From: Poecilobothrus nobilitatus
Lineage: Eukaryota > Arthropoda > Insecta > Diptera > Dolichopodidae
Assembly: GCA_947095535.1 (NCBI GenBank)
Contig: OX352773.1
Coordinates: forward strand, 86,462,670-86,526,669
Reading direction: 5' to 3'
DNA length: 64,000 nt
Below, piece after piece: positions 36,850 to 49,618 of this stretch. Under the pieces are notes generated by a model, which did no database searches, was not told the origin of the DNA, and saw only the letters and a program-made list of their open reading frames with translations. The position numbers were made by a program, and so were the translations under genes. Every line of letters begins with the position of its first letter. The stretch's first letter is position 1.

Positions 36850-39800
36850 GCCCAACCATATATGTAAATCTCACCACACTTAATAAAATCTTCACATCAA
36901 TCAAATATATAATTTTGACAGTTGTTAAACACTTTAAAAAAATCATTGGAAATTAAAATGACAAGTTTTTTTTTTTTTTTTTTTTAATATCTAGCCTGTA
37001 CATGTTGGAGTCGAAGTGCGGATCTGGTTTTTCAATCACATGTCAATCATTTTTTTATACTATATCTTTAAATATTTTAATTTAATTATGTACTTTGAAA
37101 TATTTTAATTTTTGTTTGGTTTAAGAAAAATGTTTTAAAAAATCCCAATATATGTATTTCTGTAAAAAACAAAGATAATTAAATAAAATAAATTGGTATT
37201 TATGTTGTACAACTTACTACAACGCAAACTAAAGACTTCGTCAATAAAAATCAATATTTTCTTTTATATTCTTCTAATTTTTCAAGTATCAAAATGGTTG
37301 TACAACTGCTCCATACATAATACAATTTCTCAAATTTTGTTCTGATGATTTTTGAATAATTTGTATAAACTTTAAAGAGTTGAATTATTTTATTTTTGAA
37401 AACACTTCTAATTCCGTCCCTTGAATTTTTGCATTCTATTTAAAGTTATTTGTCAGGTAAAAATATAGTATTCTATTACATATCAAAATACATAATTTTT
37501 TTTTGTTTTTTTTTAAGCTTAATGTGAAATACGAATTATAATTGAACTTAATTGCAAATTACAAAAAAATAAATAAAAATGTTTTAATTTTATTCTTATT
37601 TTAACATTACCTACGTACATACATACATTATAAACTTGAATTTAAGGAAAAAAAATCACTTTCTAAAAAGAAAATAATTAAAAAATAAAAAAATCTAACA
37701 AAAAAAAAAAATAAAATGAATTGAAATAAAATATTTTTTTACATATTAAAAAAAAAAAATGTGAATGTGCCTTTATTAATCGAATTTTCGAAAAGCATAT
37801 TTTTTGAATTGCCAACTAAAAAAAGTAAAAAATGAAATATGTATTAAAAAAAAATATTATTATTAAACTATTTTAGTTCTTTTATTAAAAAAAAAAAATC
37901 AAAATTAAAAATGGTTAAAATTTTAAATTTATATATTTGTTGTAAGCTTATTTATTTTATAAAATATATAAAAAATGACTACTGTTTAAAGTTTAAAATT
38001 ATAAATTAAAATATTATTGAGGCTGGTTGTCAATTCAACATTGAAACAAATAACTGCAAATAATAAAATCAATTACATATAAAAGTTTGATCATTTATTT
38101 GACATTTTGTAGCCATACACTCGACATATGTATACCGTGCCCCTTTTCTAGTTTTTGACAACTGTAGATTAAACACTTTAACAGCGATTATATAAGGGCA
38201 ACCAAAATATATTTACTATATAGAGTTTTCCCCTTCAAGAGTGGGTAATTAACTTTTAAAAAGAAGGAGCAGTTTAAAAAAAATGTTATACGTACAAGTT
38301 AACTTATGGTCAACATGACACATTGACCGCGCCGATTTATTGTTTCTTTACAAGTTCCAATCCAAAGTATAAAAATCAATACACTCTATAATTTATTATA
38401 ATTATTAATAAATATTTATTCTATCTATATTTATTCCGAATTTTAATTTCTTAAAAACGAAATTATCTAATTCTATTTTCAGATAAATTCTCTTTCAGGC
38501 CATTTTGAAATGAATTTTGTTTTAATTTACTAATAATAAAGTGTTTATATTTATCGATAAAAAAGCCTTTTGGTGGTTAAGGTATGTTTTTAATAATCGT
38601 TTATATTTTCATACTTTCATGTTTACCTTTTAAAACGCACCAATTCCTATTTTTAAAATTTATCTAAACTTTTGTATGACAATATTATTATGATTGTTTC
38701 ATTTAGAAAGCTTGAAAATTTTTAAATTTTTAAAAATTTTTTAATTGCTTCAAATTGTTTGCTAAATTTCAATTCCGTTTTAATTTTTAAAAAATATATT
38801 TCTTATTTTAATTCAATATTAATTTATAATAGATCAGAAGAACTAATGAAAACAAGTTGGAGTCTCAAAAAAATAAAAATATACATAAGTGAATAAAAAA
38901 AGAGAGAATAATTGATATGAGTTATTAAAAAAAAAAACTATGTATTACAATGAAATATTTTTTGAACTTTAATTTAAAAATGAAGATGGGACAATAAAGA
39001 CACTTTAAAATACTTCGTTTTTAGCTTTTTTTTTTTGTCATAATATTGTAATTTAATGTTCAAGAACATGATAACAAAGCCTCTTTTATCTCGATATCAC
39101 CAAAACAAAAAAGGAAGTTTTTTTTTTTTAAAATATTTTAAAAAAAATATTATTAACTTTGTAAATAAGTGAATGATTTAATACAATGTTTGTTTTGTTA
39201 AAAATTTTATTTATTTAAAAATTATAAATTAAAGTAAATTTATATTTATCAATATTAATTAATTAATTATTATTAATTTTTAGCTAAAAACAAATGATAT
39301 GAATACTTCTCAAATATTATTATTATTATTATTTTGAATGATTTATTAATTATTAATATTATTAATTAATTATTAATATTTATTTATATATAAATATTAA
39401 ATATTATATATATATATATGTTACATATAATATAATTATTGTTTTAAAAATTTATTAAAGAACAAAAACAAAATAATAATAAATAAAAAAAATAAAAAGC
39501 TTGTTTTTATATTAAAAAGTAAATTATATATTAAATGAAATTTAAAACCAAAATAAAATAAAAATAGACATAGAGATACTTAAAAACAAAGAAATATTCA
39601 TTGTATTATTTAAATTATTAAAAGAAAGAAAAGTAAGAAATAAAAACCAAAAAAAAAAAAAAACACTGAAAGATATTAAAATAAATAAAAAAAAAAAGAG
39701 AAATATAAGCAAAAAATGGAAAAAAAAAAAAAAATCTTTGTTTTATTTCCAATTTTTTACATTTTTCTACCTACCTTTTTAATTTATTTAGGTTTTAAGA

Positions 39801-40370
39801 AATTCACCTAAATTTGAAAAAAAAAAATTAATTTTAAGAAAGCTACAAAAAGTGAAGCTCAAATTAACCCACTCGGAGAATACTAATTCAGCGATGTAAA
39901 AATTGTTTACATCACCGTCTGCAAGCAAAAATTATTTATATCATTTGTGATGTTTGCAAGAAACGTTTAAAATTTTTTTTTTTGTAACTAGGGACATAAA
40001 TCGAATTATTTTGTCTAATTTTCTTTAGGAGTCGGAATCCATTGTCACTTTGATAGTTAGATTTCCATGTTAATTATATTTTGGTTTATTTTTTGACACA
40101 AGATTTTGTTAAAAAAATTTTCTAATACAAACATTTATTATTTAAATTACCATATTTTAAGAAAGCATACCTAAAAAACTATGCTAATGCGGATTTAAAT
40201 ATTGGACGAGTGGAAAGCATGATCCCCTTAGTATTTTGGTGTAGGAGAAAGAAAAAATTTTTTATACATTAACATAAATATTTTTATAAAATTAACTCTT
40301 TATATTTTTAGATCTTGGCTCAATCAATAACCTTGGTTTATTTATTTATTATTTGTTTAACTGTGGTTTA
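36850..40370. other. Long AT-rich stretch without a gene
   Basis: Dominated by A/T homopolymers, TTAATTAATTAAT-like tracts and a TATATATATATAT run near 39406. All open frames are short and low complexity. No splice-bounded exon or transposon protein was recognised. Confidence 0.5.
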
Positions 40371-40520
40371 ATCTTGACATGTTGGAAGTGGAACCAAAAA
40401 ATTACTCAAATTTTGTTTAAATCCGTGAATTAGGTAATTTTGCTAACTAAATTTTTGCTAATTAACTCACTTTGATTTATTCTTGACATGTTGGAAGATA
40501 CTTTTAACATTTTAGAAGAT
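40371..40520. repeat. Two copies of TCTTGACATGTTGGAAG
   Basis: TCTTGACATGTTGGAAG occurs at 40372-40388 and 40481-40497, and a weaker AACATTTTAGAAGATAGATC follows at about 40505. The same word in reverse occurs twice at the 3' edge of the retrotransposon ORF1 fragment (26654-26673 and 26723-26742). This suggests that this patch derives from the same element or from its target. Confidence 0.6.
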
Positions 40521-40779
40521 AGATCAAAGTTGTGGATTATATACATATATACATTTACATATATATTGCATTAATGTTTATTATATTGCATTAATGCATT
40601 ATTTAAATTGCTTGTTCGGTTCTAGCAAAAAAAAAAAATATATAAAAAACGTAGATAATATAGCGTAGTATAAAGTAATTATATATATAGAATATTCACG
40701 TGGAAGAAAAAAGTTACAGTTTTTTTAATTTCGTAAAATCAAGTTGATCGTATTTTAGTTTATTTTTATTTTAGTGTTT

Positions 40780-40981
40780 CTTTTTTTTTTTTTTTAATGC
40801 ATTTCTCTGCCACATAAATGTTGTCACGAAATTACACAGCCTTTCCTGTTCAGGCGTGGCTGTAAGTGTCGTAAGGGGGAATTACTCTTACGATGTGGGT
40901 GGGATTCGAACCCACACTCCCTCGGTGTTTGCAGCGTATTTTATACGCTCTTACCCAGTACCCACTAAGCCACCGAGGCCC
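40780..40981 (-). mobile_element. tRNA-derived SINE, copy 2
   Basis: Nearly the same sequence as 7762-7964, in the same orientation. On the minus strand it has a head with GGCCTCGGTGGCTTAGTGGG, a B box in GTGGGTTCGAATCCCACC, a CGTAAG/CTTACG hairpin, and ACAGCCACGCCTGAACAGG before the poly(A) tail (the T run near 40780-40795). It differs from copy 1 by point changes and a 7-base duplication after the A box (ACCCAGT/ACCCACT). The agreement shows this is a dispersed family and not a chance tRNA-like fold. Confidence 0.87.
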
Positions 40982-40989
40982 TATAAATT

Positions 40990-42130
40990 TGTTGATATAA
41001 TTTGAACGGTTTCTTTTTAAAGAAATTTTATTTAATATTTTTATTGTTCCTTTTTTTTATTTGTGTGTCAATCGATTATGTATGTACATTTGAATATATT
41101 TCTTCATATAACTTTAAGGCTTCTTTTTAATTTAAATTTTTTTGGCGAAATATTTATGAGCCCTTTCCTTTTCTCCTTTTGCCAAAAATTTGTATGCAAA
41201 TTTTCTACCTCTATTATTCTATCATAGAAAAATAAAATATACATAGTTTACCTGTAGTATAGATATAAATATATTATTTCTAAATATGATTACATATTTA
41301 AAAAAAAAACCTCGATTCGACGTCGATTTTTTTTCCCACACTGTACGTATTCTAAGTTTTCAATATAACGTTCGCTGAGTTTTGAATATAAATATGTACA
41401 TATATTTTTTGATACGTTTTTTCTATTACAAAACCTTTATTATAATAATCATCTCATATTAAGTATGTATATGTTTCATAGCATTAACAAATAAGTAACG
41501 TATAAAAGTATAAGCTTAATATTTTTTAATTTTAATAAAAATATAAGTTTCACTTAATGAAAAAAAATATATATAGCTAAATGTACATATTATGTACTAT
41601 AATGGTTTATGTTTGATTGTAGCAAATAGAAAAAAAATTGTACATTATGTACATCAATTAACATACAAACAAAACGAAAGAACAATAAAAATAAAACCAA
41701 GATATAAGCTCAATTTGGTTTTACTAGGTGTAGCAAAAAGACGGTCATCTTTTTACGAAATATCCCCAATACGATCTTGTGCAAATCAACAAAATTGACT
41801 AATCTAACAGTTTTTTTTTCTACGTGAATACTTTATGTATATGATTTCTTTATGGTAGCAGTTCATAGTAGTATTACTAGAGTAGTAGTAACAATTATTA
41901 ATTTTATTTTTAATTAATTACTATTCTAACGATTACTAACATCATATAGTAACTTACTAACCCTTGTAAATGATAACGTTTCAATTTTTTGTAACAGTTC
42001 ACTAAATGAACAATTTAACTGATGCTAAGATTAAGCAAATGTCTGATGCAAATATCGAAACGCTGGACATTCATGCAATTGAATAGCGTTCGATGATCAA
42101 TTTATGATATATTTATAAAATAATATGCTC
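40990..42130. other. Intergenic DNA with one dispersed repeat
   Basis: Besides the dispersed repeat at 41332-41455, this stretch is AT-rich. A 68-codon plus-strand frame at 41592-41798 lacks gene-like composition and splice context and is not called. Confidence 0.45.
41332..41455 (+). repeat. Dispersed repeat (GCTRAGTTTTGAAT family), copy 1
   Basis: Carries CACACTGTACGTATT, then TTCGCTGAGTTTTGAATAT, then TTTTTTGATACGTTTTTTCT and ATTACAAAACC. The same order of words occurs on the minus strand at 53.3-53.4 kb and on the plus strand at 60.85-60.95 kb. Confidence 0.6.
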
Positions 42131-42135
42131 TGTAC

Positions 42136-42770
42136 TACCCTGCTTTCGGTAATGTCGTTTGCGCTGCAATTCAACTTTCATCGAACTTGTGGTTATGCAG
42201 TTGACAAGCGTCATTCTTTCGGTTATGCAAAAAAAGTTGAAATGTTAATCAAATTTGTGCATACAAAGCAGGGTAAAAATTTATGATTAGTTGATTATTG
42301 GTGTGAAGAGTACAAAAGGAAAAATATAAACATATTTTTGTTGAAATGGATTCTGATTCAGAAAGTGAAGTGGAATAGTATTTTTTCTTGTAAAATTTTA
42401 ATTATTTTTTAAAATTTGAAACATAAAAAAGTAATTGAAATAAAATATAAGCAATTGTTATGTTTTTAAATTTAGATTATCTTACTTATTCTTATATATA
42501 TATATAATTTCCAAAAAATAATATTCTATTGGTTTTAAAACATCTATATTAATATTCTATTCAAATTTTTAATTTTTCCTTAATAATTTCAGAACAAATT
42601 TAAAAAGTATACTAAAACACACTAAACAAAAAGAATGTTGTATTTGTTTGGTAATGTCGCTAGACATCATGTTAGAAATTTGCAAAAGTATATTTGACAG
42701 TTGCTTAGTTGAATCAAAATCGAATCAAAAATCATTTGACTGATCGTCATTTTACATTACCGAAAGCAGG
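42136..42770. mobile_element. DNA-transposon remnant with 17-bp terminal inverted repeats
   Basis: CCTGCTTTCGGTAATGT at 42139-42155 is perfectly inverted at 42754-42770. A further inverted terminus, AAAGCAGGGTA, lies at 42265-42275 and pairs with TACCCTGCTTT at 42136-42146, so the left 140 bases form a MITE-like unit inside the larger one. Between them an ATG near 42346 opens MDSDSESEVE and stops, like the acidic start of some transposases. The body is otherwise noncoding. Confidence 0.75.
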
Positions 42771-42774
42771 ATTA

Positions 42775-45700
42775 TTCATTATTTTTATTTTGTATTCGGT
42801 CGTAGTTTTATTATTTTATATTTCCAATGTTTATGGCTGGTTATGGTTTAATGCAAAACAATTTTCTTCTTTTTTGATGTTGTATTATTTTCTTTCGTAT
42901 TTATATTTCTTCGTATTTATATATTCGTATATACATATATTTATACAAGAACCAAAAAACTTTCCCGTGTTTTAATTGAGCGATTTATATAAATGCTGAA
43001 GTATACCACCCATACGTTCTGTCAGATGCATTGCATCGTACGAACCTACATAAAAATATAAATATGTATTTGAATTTTGAAAATTAAAAGGTTTAAATTA
43101 GAGGGTTCGAAAATTATTTTTTATAAAATTTGTAACAGTCAAAAATACATTAATTGTGGCAACAAAAAATAAACCAGAAAAAGATACATTTTTTTTTTTT
43201 TATTTTAAAAGTTTTTATTTAATTTTTCCTTAAATATATCTTACAATTCCAAAAAAAAAAATTATTATTTAATTTTAATATTTTTTCTAAAATCAATTTT
43301 TATATTTAATATGTTATTTTTAAAACTAAAAAAAAAGAACCAATATAAATTTTTTTTATTCAATTTAATTATATTTTTTTCAAATAAGGCGAATAATTTT
43401 TTTATGTAATAAATAATTTATTTAAAATTTTTCTAATTTATTATTTTTTTGAAACAATAATTATCTACCATTAATAATTTTGAGCCAAAAATTAGGTTAG
43501 TTTTTTTTTTTAATCTATTTTTCAAATTTTTTGTTTTTTGTTACAGCTAAAAATATTATTGTTAGACTGTAGAGAATGAATTTTTTAAAAAATTCATAAA
43601 ATAAAGCTTTTTTATGTTCATTTGAATGATGATAATATTCATTTATTTTTTGTATAATATTAAATATTAAATTAGTTTTTTTTTTTTTTGCTTAATGATT
43701 AGGATTGCCACTTTTATTAAAAAAAAATTATTATAATTAAAGAACTTAAATCATTTCGTTTGATAATTGGATTTTGAAAATATAAATTGATATTAAGATG
43801 AAGTAGCAGAACAAATTATACATAAATATTCCTTTTTGTTTTACTATTATTAAACTAGTTTTAAATAATAATTATTTAATTAAAAAAAAAATATATAAAT
43901 AAAAAATAAAGACATTGAGTAATAAATAACAAGAAAAAAGGATTTTATTTTCTAATTTTTTTAATATTAAACGTCTTCTTAAAAAGCCTAAAGGCGATTT
44001 TTTCTTCTCGTATTCGAAAACCAACAAGACTTTGTACAATTTTTTTTTTTTTCCAATCAATCATAATTTTTTTTATCTGTCAACACATAAACAACATTAT
44101 ATCGGTTATAGTTTTAAAATTTAAATTTTATTTGATCTTTTTAAATACGAGGAAAAAACTCCTTAACTACTAACTACTCAATTAAAATTCTATGAATATG
44201 AGAAGAAAAAAATACTTGGATTTAATTTCTTGATGATATTTTTACATTACTTTATTGCACAGTTTAAACAATTTCCTGCAGTTTTTTAATGGAAAAATTA
44301 TTATTTTTTTTTTTTCTTAAAGATTTAACCATTTAAATACCGATGGTGTAATACTTCCTTTAAATTTTTAAAACGTAAAGAACAATTTGCTACATTTTTG
44401 CATTATTTAACATTTACTATAAACATTTTTTTTTATTTTTAGTAGTTTATTGATTTTTAAATCCAATACTAGAGTTTTATAAAAATGTTTGCTGTTGAGA
44501 AAAAAAAAAAAACAAATTTAAGTATACTGAGCTTTACAACTTTGTTTTTTTTTTTTTAATTTTGAGGCAATGAACGTACAATTTCAAGTAGAATTTGTTT
44601 TCAATTGAAATCCTAGGGTCGAATGCAAAAACCGATTTTTTTTTTTGTATAAAACAAAAATTTGAGTTCAAGTGTAGTTTTTGTTTCAAAAAGCGAAATT
44701 TGAGTTCAAGATGAGTTTTATGCATTTGCGACGCAAACATACGACTAGACTTCGTTATGATTTAGAATTAGAACCAAGCGTCGCATTGTAGTTGTTTCGC
44801 GACACAACTACTGAGTTTATTATTTTTAACATTAATCTCTAACGTTCATTAGTTCACACACTAAAGAAATTTGTATAAAAATTTTACATTTTTCTTGAAA
44901 ACATGTTATTATCAGAAACGATGAATTTTATTTTATTTTAACGATAATTTGATGCAATTTTTTTAAAGACTATTTTAAATATTAAAGAAAACGTAACACA
45001 AAAAAAAAACTTTTAGTGGTTTTAGGATGTTCACGAAAATTATATTCTTTAATCTGATATATTTCAGAAAATATTTTAGTAAAAATATACGCCTATCACA
45101 GAAAACCGTGACAGTAAATCGTCATATATGTGTAAATCAAGTTACCGTTTCATTCTAATTCAAAGGGTTAATGTGAATTAATTATATATATATATTATAT
45201 AATAAAAATAACACAAAAGAAAATCAAATAAATAATAAACACAAAAAAAATTTTGTTTTATATAATATTTTCTTATATTATTTTTCTTTGTGATAATTTA
45301 GTTTTTTTTTTTCTTCATTTTATTAACATTAAATGCGTTTTGACATAATTATACAATTTTTTTTATTTTTATAATTTTTTTTGTTTTCATAATTTTTCTT
45401 GTTTAATCCTATTTTCTGATCTAAATTTAATTTAATTATTTATTTTTTGTTTCTTTTTGTAAAAATTTGTTTAAACCTGACATTTTTATATTTATATTTT
45501 TTTTTTTTTTAAATACCCAGAATCACCTTAATTTTAATAATTTTGAAAAACAAAAATTTTATTTCGTTTTTTTTTTATATTAAATTGTTTAATTAAATTT
45601 TTATATTTTTATATTTACATAAAATCAGTTTTTGTTTTTTTCTTGTTAATTTTATATTTACTAAATTTTAAATATTATATTTTACAATTAATTTTAAATT

Positions 45701-46155
45701 ACTTATATTATAAATACAGTTGAAACAAAATGAAAATAATAAATTCAAATTTTTTTCCCAATTTTTAATTTAGAAAAAACAAACTATAGCATTAAAAATA
45801 AAAGTAATTAATTTAATTTATTTTAATTAATAATTAAAACAAAATATATATATATATATATATATATAATTGTGTATATCACATTAAATTGACATTCTTT
45901 ATTTATTTTTGTTTTTAAATTATTCAACTTTTTTATTTGGGACTAAAAGAAAAATAATTAATTTTCAAATTTTAAAATATTTCACTAAATACAACTATTC
46001 AAATTAACAGATAATTTAGAGAAAATTAAAAAAGTCGTTGCTTTTTTTTTTACAATTAAATATTTAAATGTTAAAAATTAAAATAGTAAGATTTTATTTA
46101 ATTTCAAAATTTATAAATTTGTTATAAACATATTAATTCAACAAAAAAAAATTTT
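42775..46155. other. AT-rich stretch without a gene
   Basis: A/T homopolymers and an AT dinucleotide run near 45845-45868. A less AT-rich patch at 44570-44820 has a repeated AATTTGAGTTCAAG (about 44659 and 44698) and may be another MITE, but its ends were not resolved. No gene recognised. Confidence 0.45.
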
Positions 46156-46161
46156 TTTTTA

Positions 46162-46646
46162 GGGTACGTTCACATGGGGTGCATTTCTGTAGAATCTAGA
46201 TACAAGATTTTGAATGGTTGAAAATATGTCGTATTCATGGCATTGCTCTTCCTTTCGCATATTTAAGAAACAAAAATTTTTGCATCCGCTGTAAGATGCA
46301 AATTGCAAACAAGAAGCATATTACTCAAACGTCGAAACGTCATATAATATATTATTTGCTTTTAAAATTATTTGTTTAAAATTAAAAAAAAAATGGATAA
46401 AATAAAACACAAATATCGTATATTACATACTTAATTTCTTAATTTGAAAATCAAAATAATCGCCTTGCAATAATGTCAAAACAATAAAAAAAAAAAAATA
46501 TGTCAATAAAAATTTGTCGCTTACGTGCAACCTATGAACGAGCGGATGCATGTTGAATTCAAAATATTCGTTAATCGTTTCCAAAGAGTACACGAAGTTA
46601 ACCGAAATATGTCAGCCAGAGGCATGCACCCCATGTAAACGTATCT
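46162..46646. mobile_element. MITE with 23-bp inverted repeats and TTA target duplication, PIF/Harbinger-like
   Basis: The left terminus GGGTACGTTCACATGGGGTG and the three following bases are inverted at the right end (46624-46646) with three mismatches in 23. TTA occurs on both sides (46159-46161 and 46647-46649). A three-base TTA duplication and a GGG-type terminus are characteristic of the PIF/Harbinger superfamily. The 485-base interior has no coding frame. It is clearly less AT-rich than its flanks. Confidence 0.8.
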
Positions 46647-46649
46647 TTA

Positions 46650-47640
46650 GATTAAATTTTAATTATAAATAGCGATTTTAAAATTAATCAAAATTATCTG
46701 TACGGATATTTACCATACGATGCATCAGCGTAAACAAAAGCAAGTTAAAATTTTTATTTTTAAGTCATTAAATATCCATAGCAATTGATGAATTATTGAT
46801 CAAGTTTTTTTTTAAATATTTATAAACAAATTCTAATTTGCATCAATGCATTTATTATAGGACTGGTATGTCAACGTTACAAGTACTATTTACTTTTTTT
46901 TATTTTACATCATATTTGAACAATATTAAATTAAAATATTTTATTTTATTAATATAATATTAAATTTATAAAGAAACAATAAAACAAATGGTCATGTTTA
47001 TAATGTAATAAAATATATAAATTTAAAAAAAAAAACAAATATGTAAAACACATTAAATACATTTTATTTTTAAGTGAATTAAAATTAATTTCTGTTTTTA
47101 AAAGCAGTGTTTTCAATTTAATGTTTAAATACTTTAAAATTAAAAATTAAAGCGAAATTAAATTCTTTGTTTAATGTAAATTAAATTTTAAAATTTAAAT
47201 ATTTTTATTTTATTATTTTGTTAGTTTGTTTATATAAATTTCAGGTTATTATTTTTTTTGTTATATTATATACATTTATATCTGTATATGTATAAGTAAA
47301 TTCACTTAATAATGGCAATTAATAAATTCATGTATCTTGTTTTTTATTTCAATGCAAAAGAAAAAAAAATTAATATAATTTTATTTTTAAACTATAAACT
47401 ATTTTAAATAGAAAAGGAAATGAAAGTGTGCTGGCTAAAATTTAAAATTTTACATTACAGTTTAAAAATAAATTACAAATCAGATTTTATCTCTGATCAA
47501 CAAAATTTTCAAATTAAATTGTTTTTATAAAGTAAAGAAAGAATTAGCCAGAATTACTAATAAGATCTAAGGTCCTTAATATGTGCACATAAAACAATTA
47601 TTATGCTAACGAAATTCGTTGATTAATATGTGGTAATAAA
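46650..47640. other. AT-rich intergenic DNA
   Basis: No coding frame or recognised repeat. Confidence 0.5.
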
Positions 47641-47752
47641 TATGACTCTGAACTAACGAAAGAAAGAAGAACACCGTCTATTGTAAAATTTATGATTTGT
47701 GCTACAGAGAAAAGAATAGCCAGCTACAAAGGTGCGAAATATAAGCTGAAAA

Positions 47753-47895
47753 CGGAAACGTCATTTGCAAATTAGTTGCTCTTGCAGTATAATTTTAAAC
47801 GCAGACAATCTATAATAAAGTAAGAACTGATTTTGACATATGCTGATAACATATGCATGGTTGCTTTTGCATCCGCTGTACAAATGACGTTTCCG
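47753..47895. mobile_element. Small MITE-like element with 15-bp inverted repeats
   Basis: CGGAAACGTCATTTG at 47753-47767 is perfectly inverted at 47881-47895. It contains TTTTGCATCCGCTGTA (47865-47880), which occurs identically inside the MITE at 46.2-46.6 kb (46278-46293), so the two share ancestry or a captured segment. The flanking DNA also has weaker inverted similarity around AGCCAGCTAC and AGTCAGCTAT. Confidence 0.65.
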
Positions 47896-47897
47896 AT

Positions 47898-47931
47898 GTA
47901 ATTCAAATATAGTCAGCTATATTTGAATTAC
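47898..47931. repeat. Perfect hairpin, 15-bp stem
   Basis: GTAATTCAAATATAG pairs perfectly with CTATATTTGAATTAC across a four-base loop. It directly abuts the preceding MITE-like element and may be part of its edge. Confidence 0.7.
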
Positions 47932-47934
47932 AAG

Positions 47935-49610
47935 AAAAATAAATTGAATCAAAAGATAATATCGAAGTAATTTCGAGGAACAAAATCCATCTGCTAATGG
48001 GTAATATGCTCCAGTGCCCGATTATTAAAAAAAAACGAATATTTTATTTAAATTTTGTATGAGTTAAAAAAAAAAATGGCTTTAAAAGTTAATTGATTGG
48101 TTTCGCACAAACGAAATTTGCGGATTAAATCGATGAAGTTGATACACTCTTTAAGAGAAATTGCACAATATACATGGTTTCATAATGAAATTATTTGGCA
48201 TTAGGATTTAGATTTCATCCGATTTTTTTGAGAATATTTTTAAAGCTTGACTATTTTCTTGTTTCCTCTGATTTTAGAGTTGTGAATGTTTAATTAAATA
48301 CAAAACAATGAATAAAATGCATACATATATAATCATATTAAATCATAAAAAGCCCTTTGTATATATTTATTGTTTTTTTTTTAAATATATAATATATATT
48401 ATACTATACTTACTATATACATATTGTATATAAAAGTTTTATATATTGTAGAATCTATCAAGAAACCTACTGTTTTTTTTTTTTTAAATCTATTATCAGT
48501 TATTTTCAGTTTACAGGTTATATAAATTTAATTAATAATAATAATATTTATAATTACATATAAATATAAATTAAAGTTGATAATATTTTCTTATTATTTA
48601 TGTAATTATATTAATTAGTAATAATAATCGTAATTAAAAATGATAAAAACTAGAATAATTATTATACTTATTATATACATATATAGTTATATATAAATAT
48701 GTTATTGAAATTACAATTATTTCTTAATTTTTTGAAATTTCTAAGTTTGTCTTAACGTTTTGTGACTTTTTACTTTTAACAAATTTCCTACACATACAAC
48801 AATTGTTGTTGTTTTTAACATAATAAATTGAATTTATCAAATAATATACTATGGTTCTTTACTAACTATAAATACATTTCTACTAATTTCCAAGATTGTT
48901 TACGAAATTTTCAACCGTCATAATAAATCATAAAAATTGACACTTCAAAAATTAGGCCATTCACCAATTTGACTTTGATTGTGTTGGAAAAAAAAAAAGT
49001 CACAAAACGTGAATACCATTTTTATTTTGTTAAGAGGCAGAGAAGAAAACAAAAATGGAGAGGGTACAGGATATTAAATAATATTCAAATTATATTATAC
49101 AATAGAAGTGAAGTTACAGCACAAACAGCAGCACGTTATATTTAATAAATTAAAGTTAAGTTTTCAGTTTTTTTTTTTATTTTATTTTAATATTATTTTA
49201 TATAATTTTTTGTTATTTATACTTATAATCTTTTGTTTTTCGTTTGAAATTTCAATTTGTTATCGAAAAAAAAAATTGCACGCTTTTTTAAAGTTATTTA
49301 CATTATAAGTTTTATATTATATATTATTTACTATATATATGTTTTTTTTTTCCTTTTTATATGTGTATATATAAATAATATTTTAATAATGAAAAACTTT
49401 TATATTATTTTTATTAATTTTTGTATATAATTTTATATACATTAAGATATAGAAAACATTTTGGTTAACAAATATATCGATGGGGGGACGGTATTATTAT
49501 TAATTTTATTTTATTTTTTATTTGACGTTTCTTTTTTTTCTTAATGTTTTGAGTATTGTATTTTGAAGTATATTAAGTCAAATTAATAATAATAGTTTTA
49601 CTTTCAATTA
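47935..49610. other. AT-rich intergenic DNA
   Basis: Only low-complexity open frames. No recognised element. Confidence 0.5.
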
Positions 49611-49618
49611 ATTATAAA

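Noticed and set aside
41592..41798. Plus-strand 68-codon frame
   Set aside because: No recognisable domain, no splice context, and composition like the surrounding noncoding DNA.
42709..42975. Plus-strand 88-codon hydrophobic frame
   Set aside because: A Phe/Tyr/Leu-rich translation of T-rich DNA that begins inside a transposon terminus.
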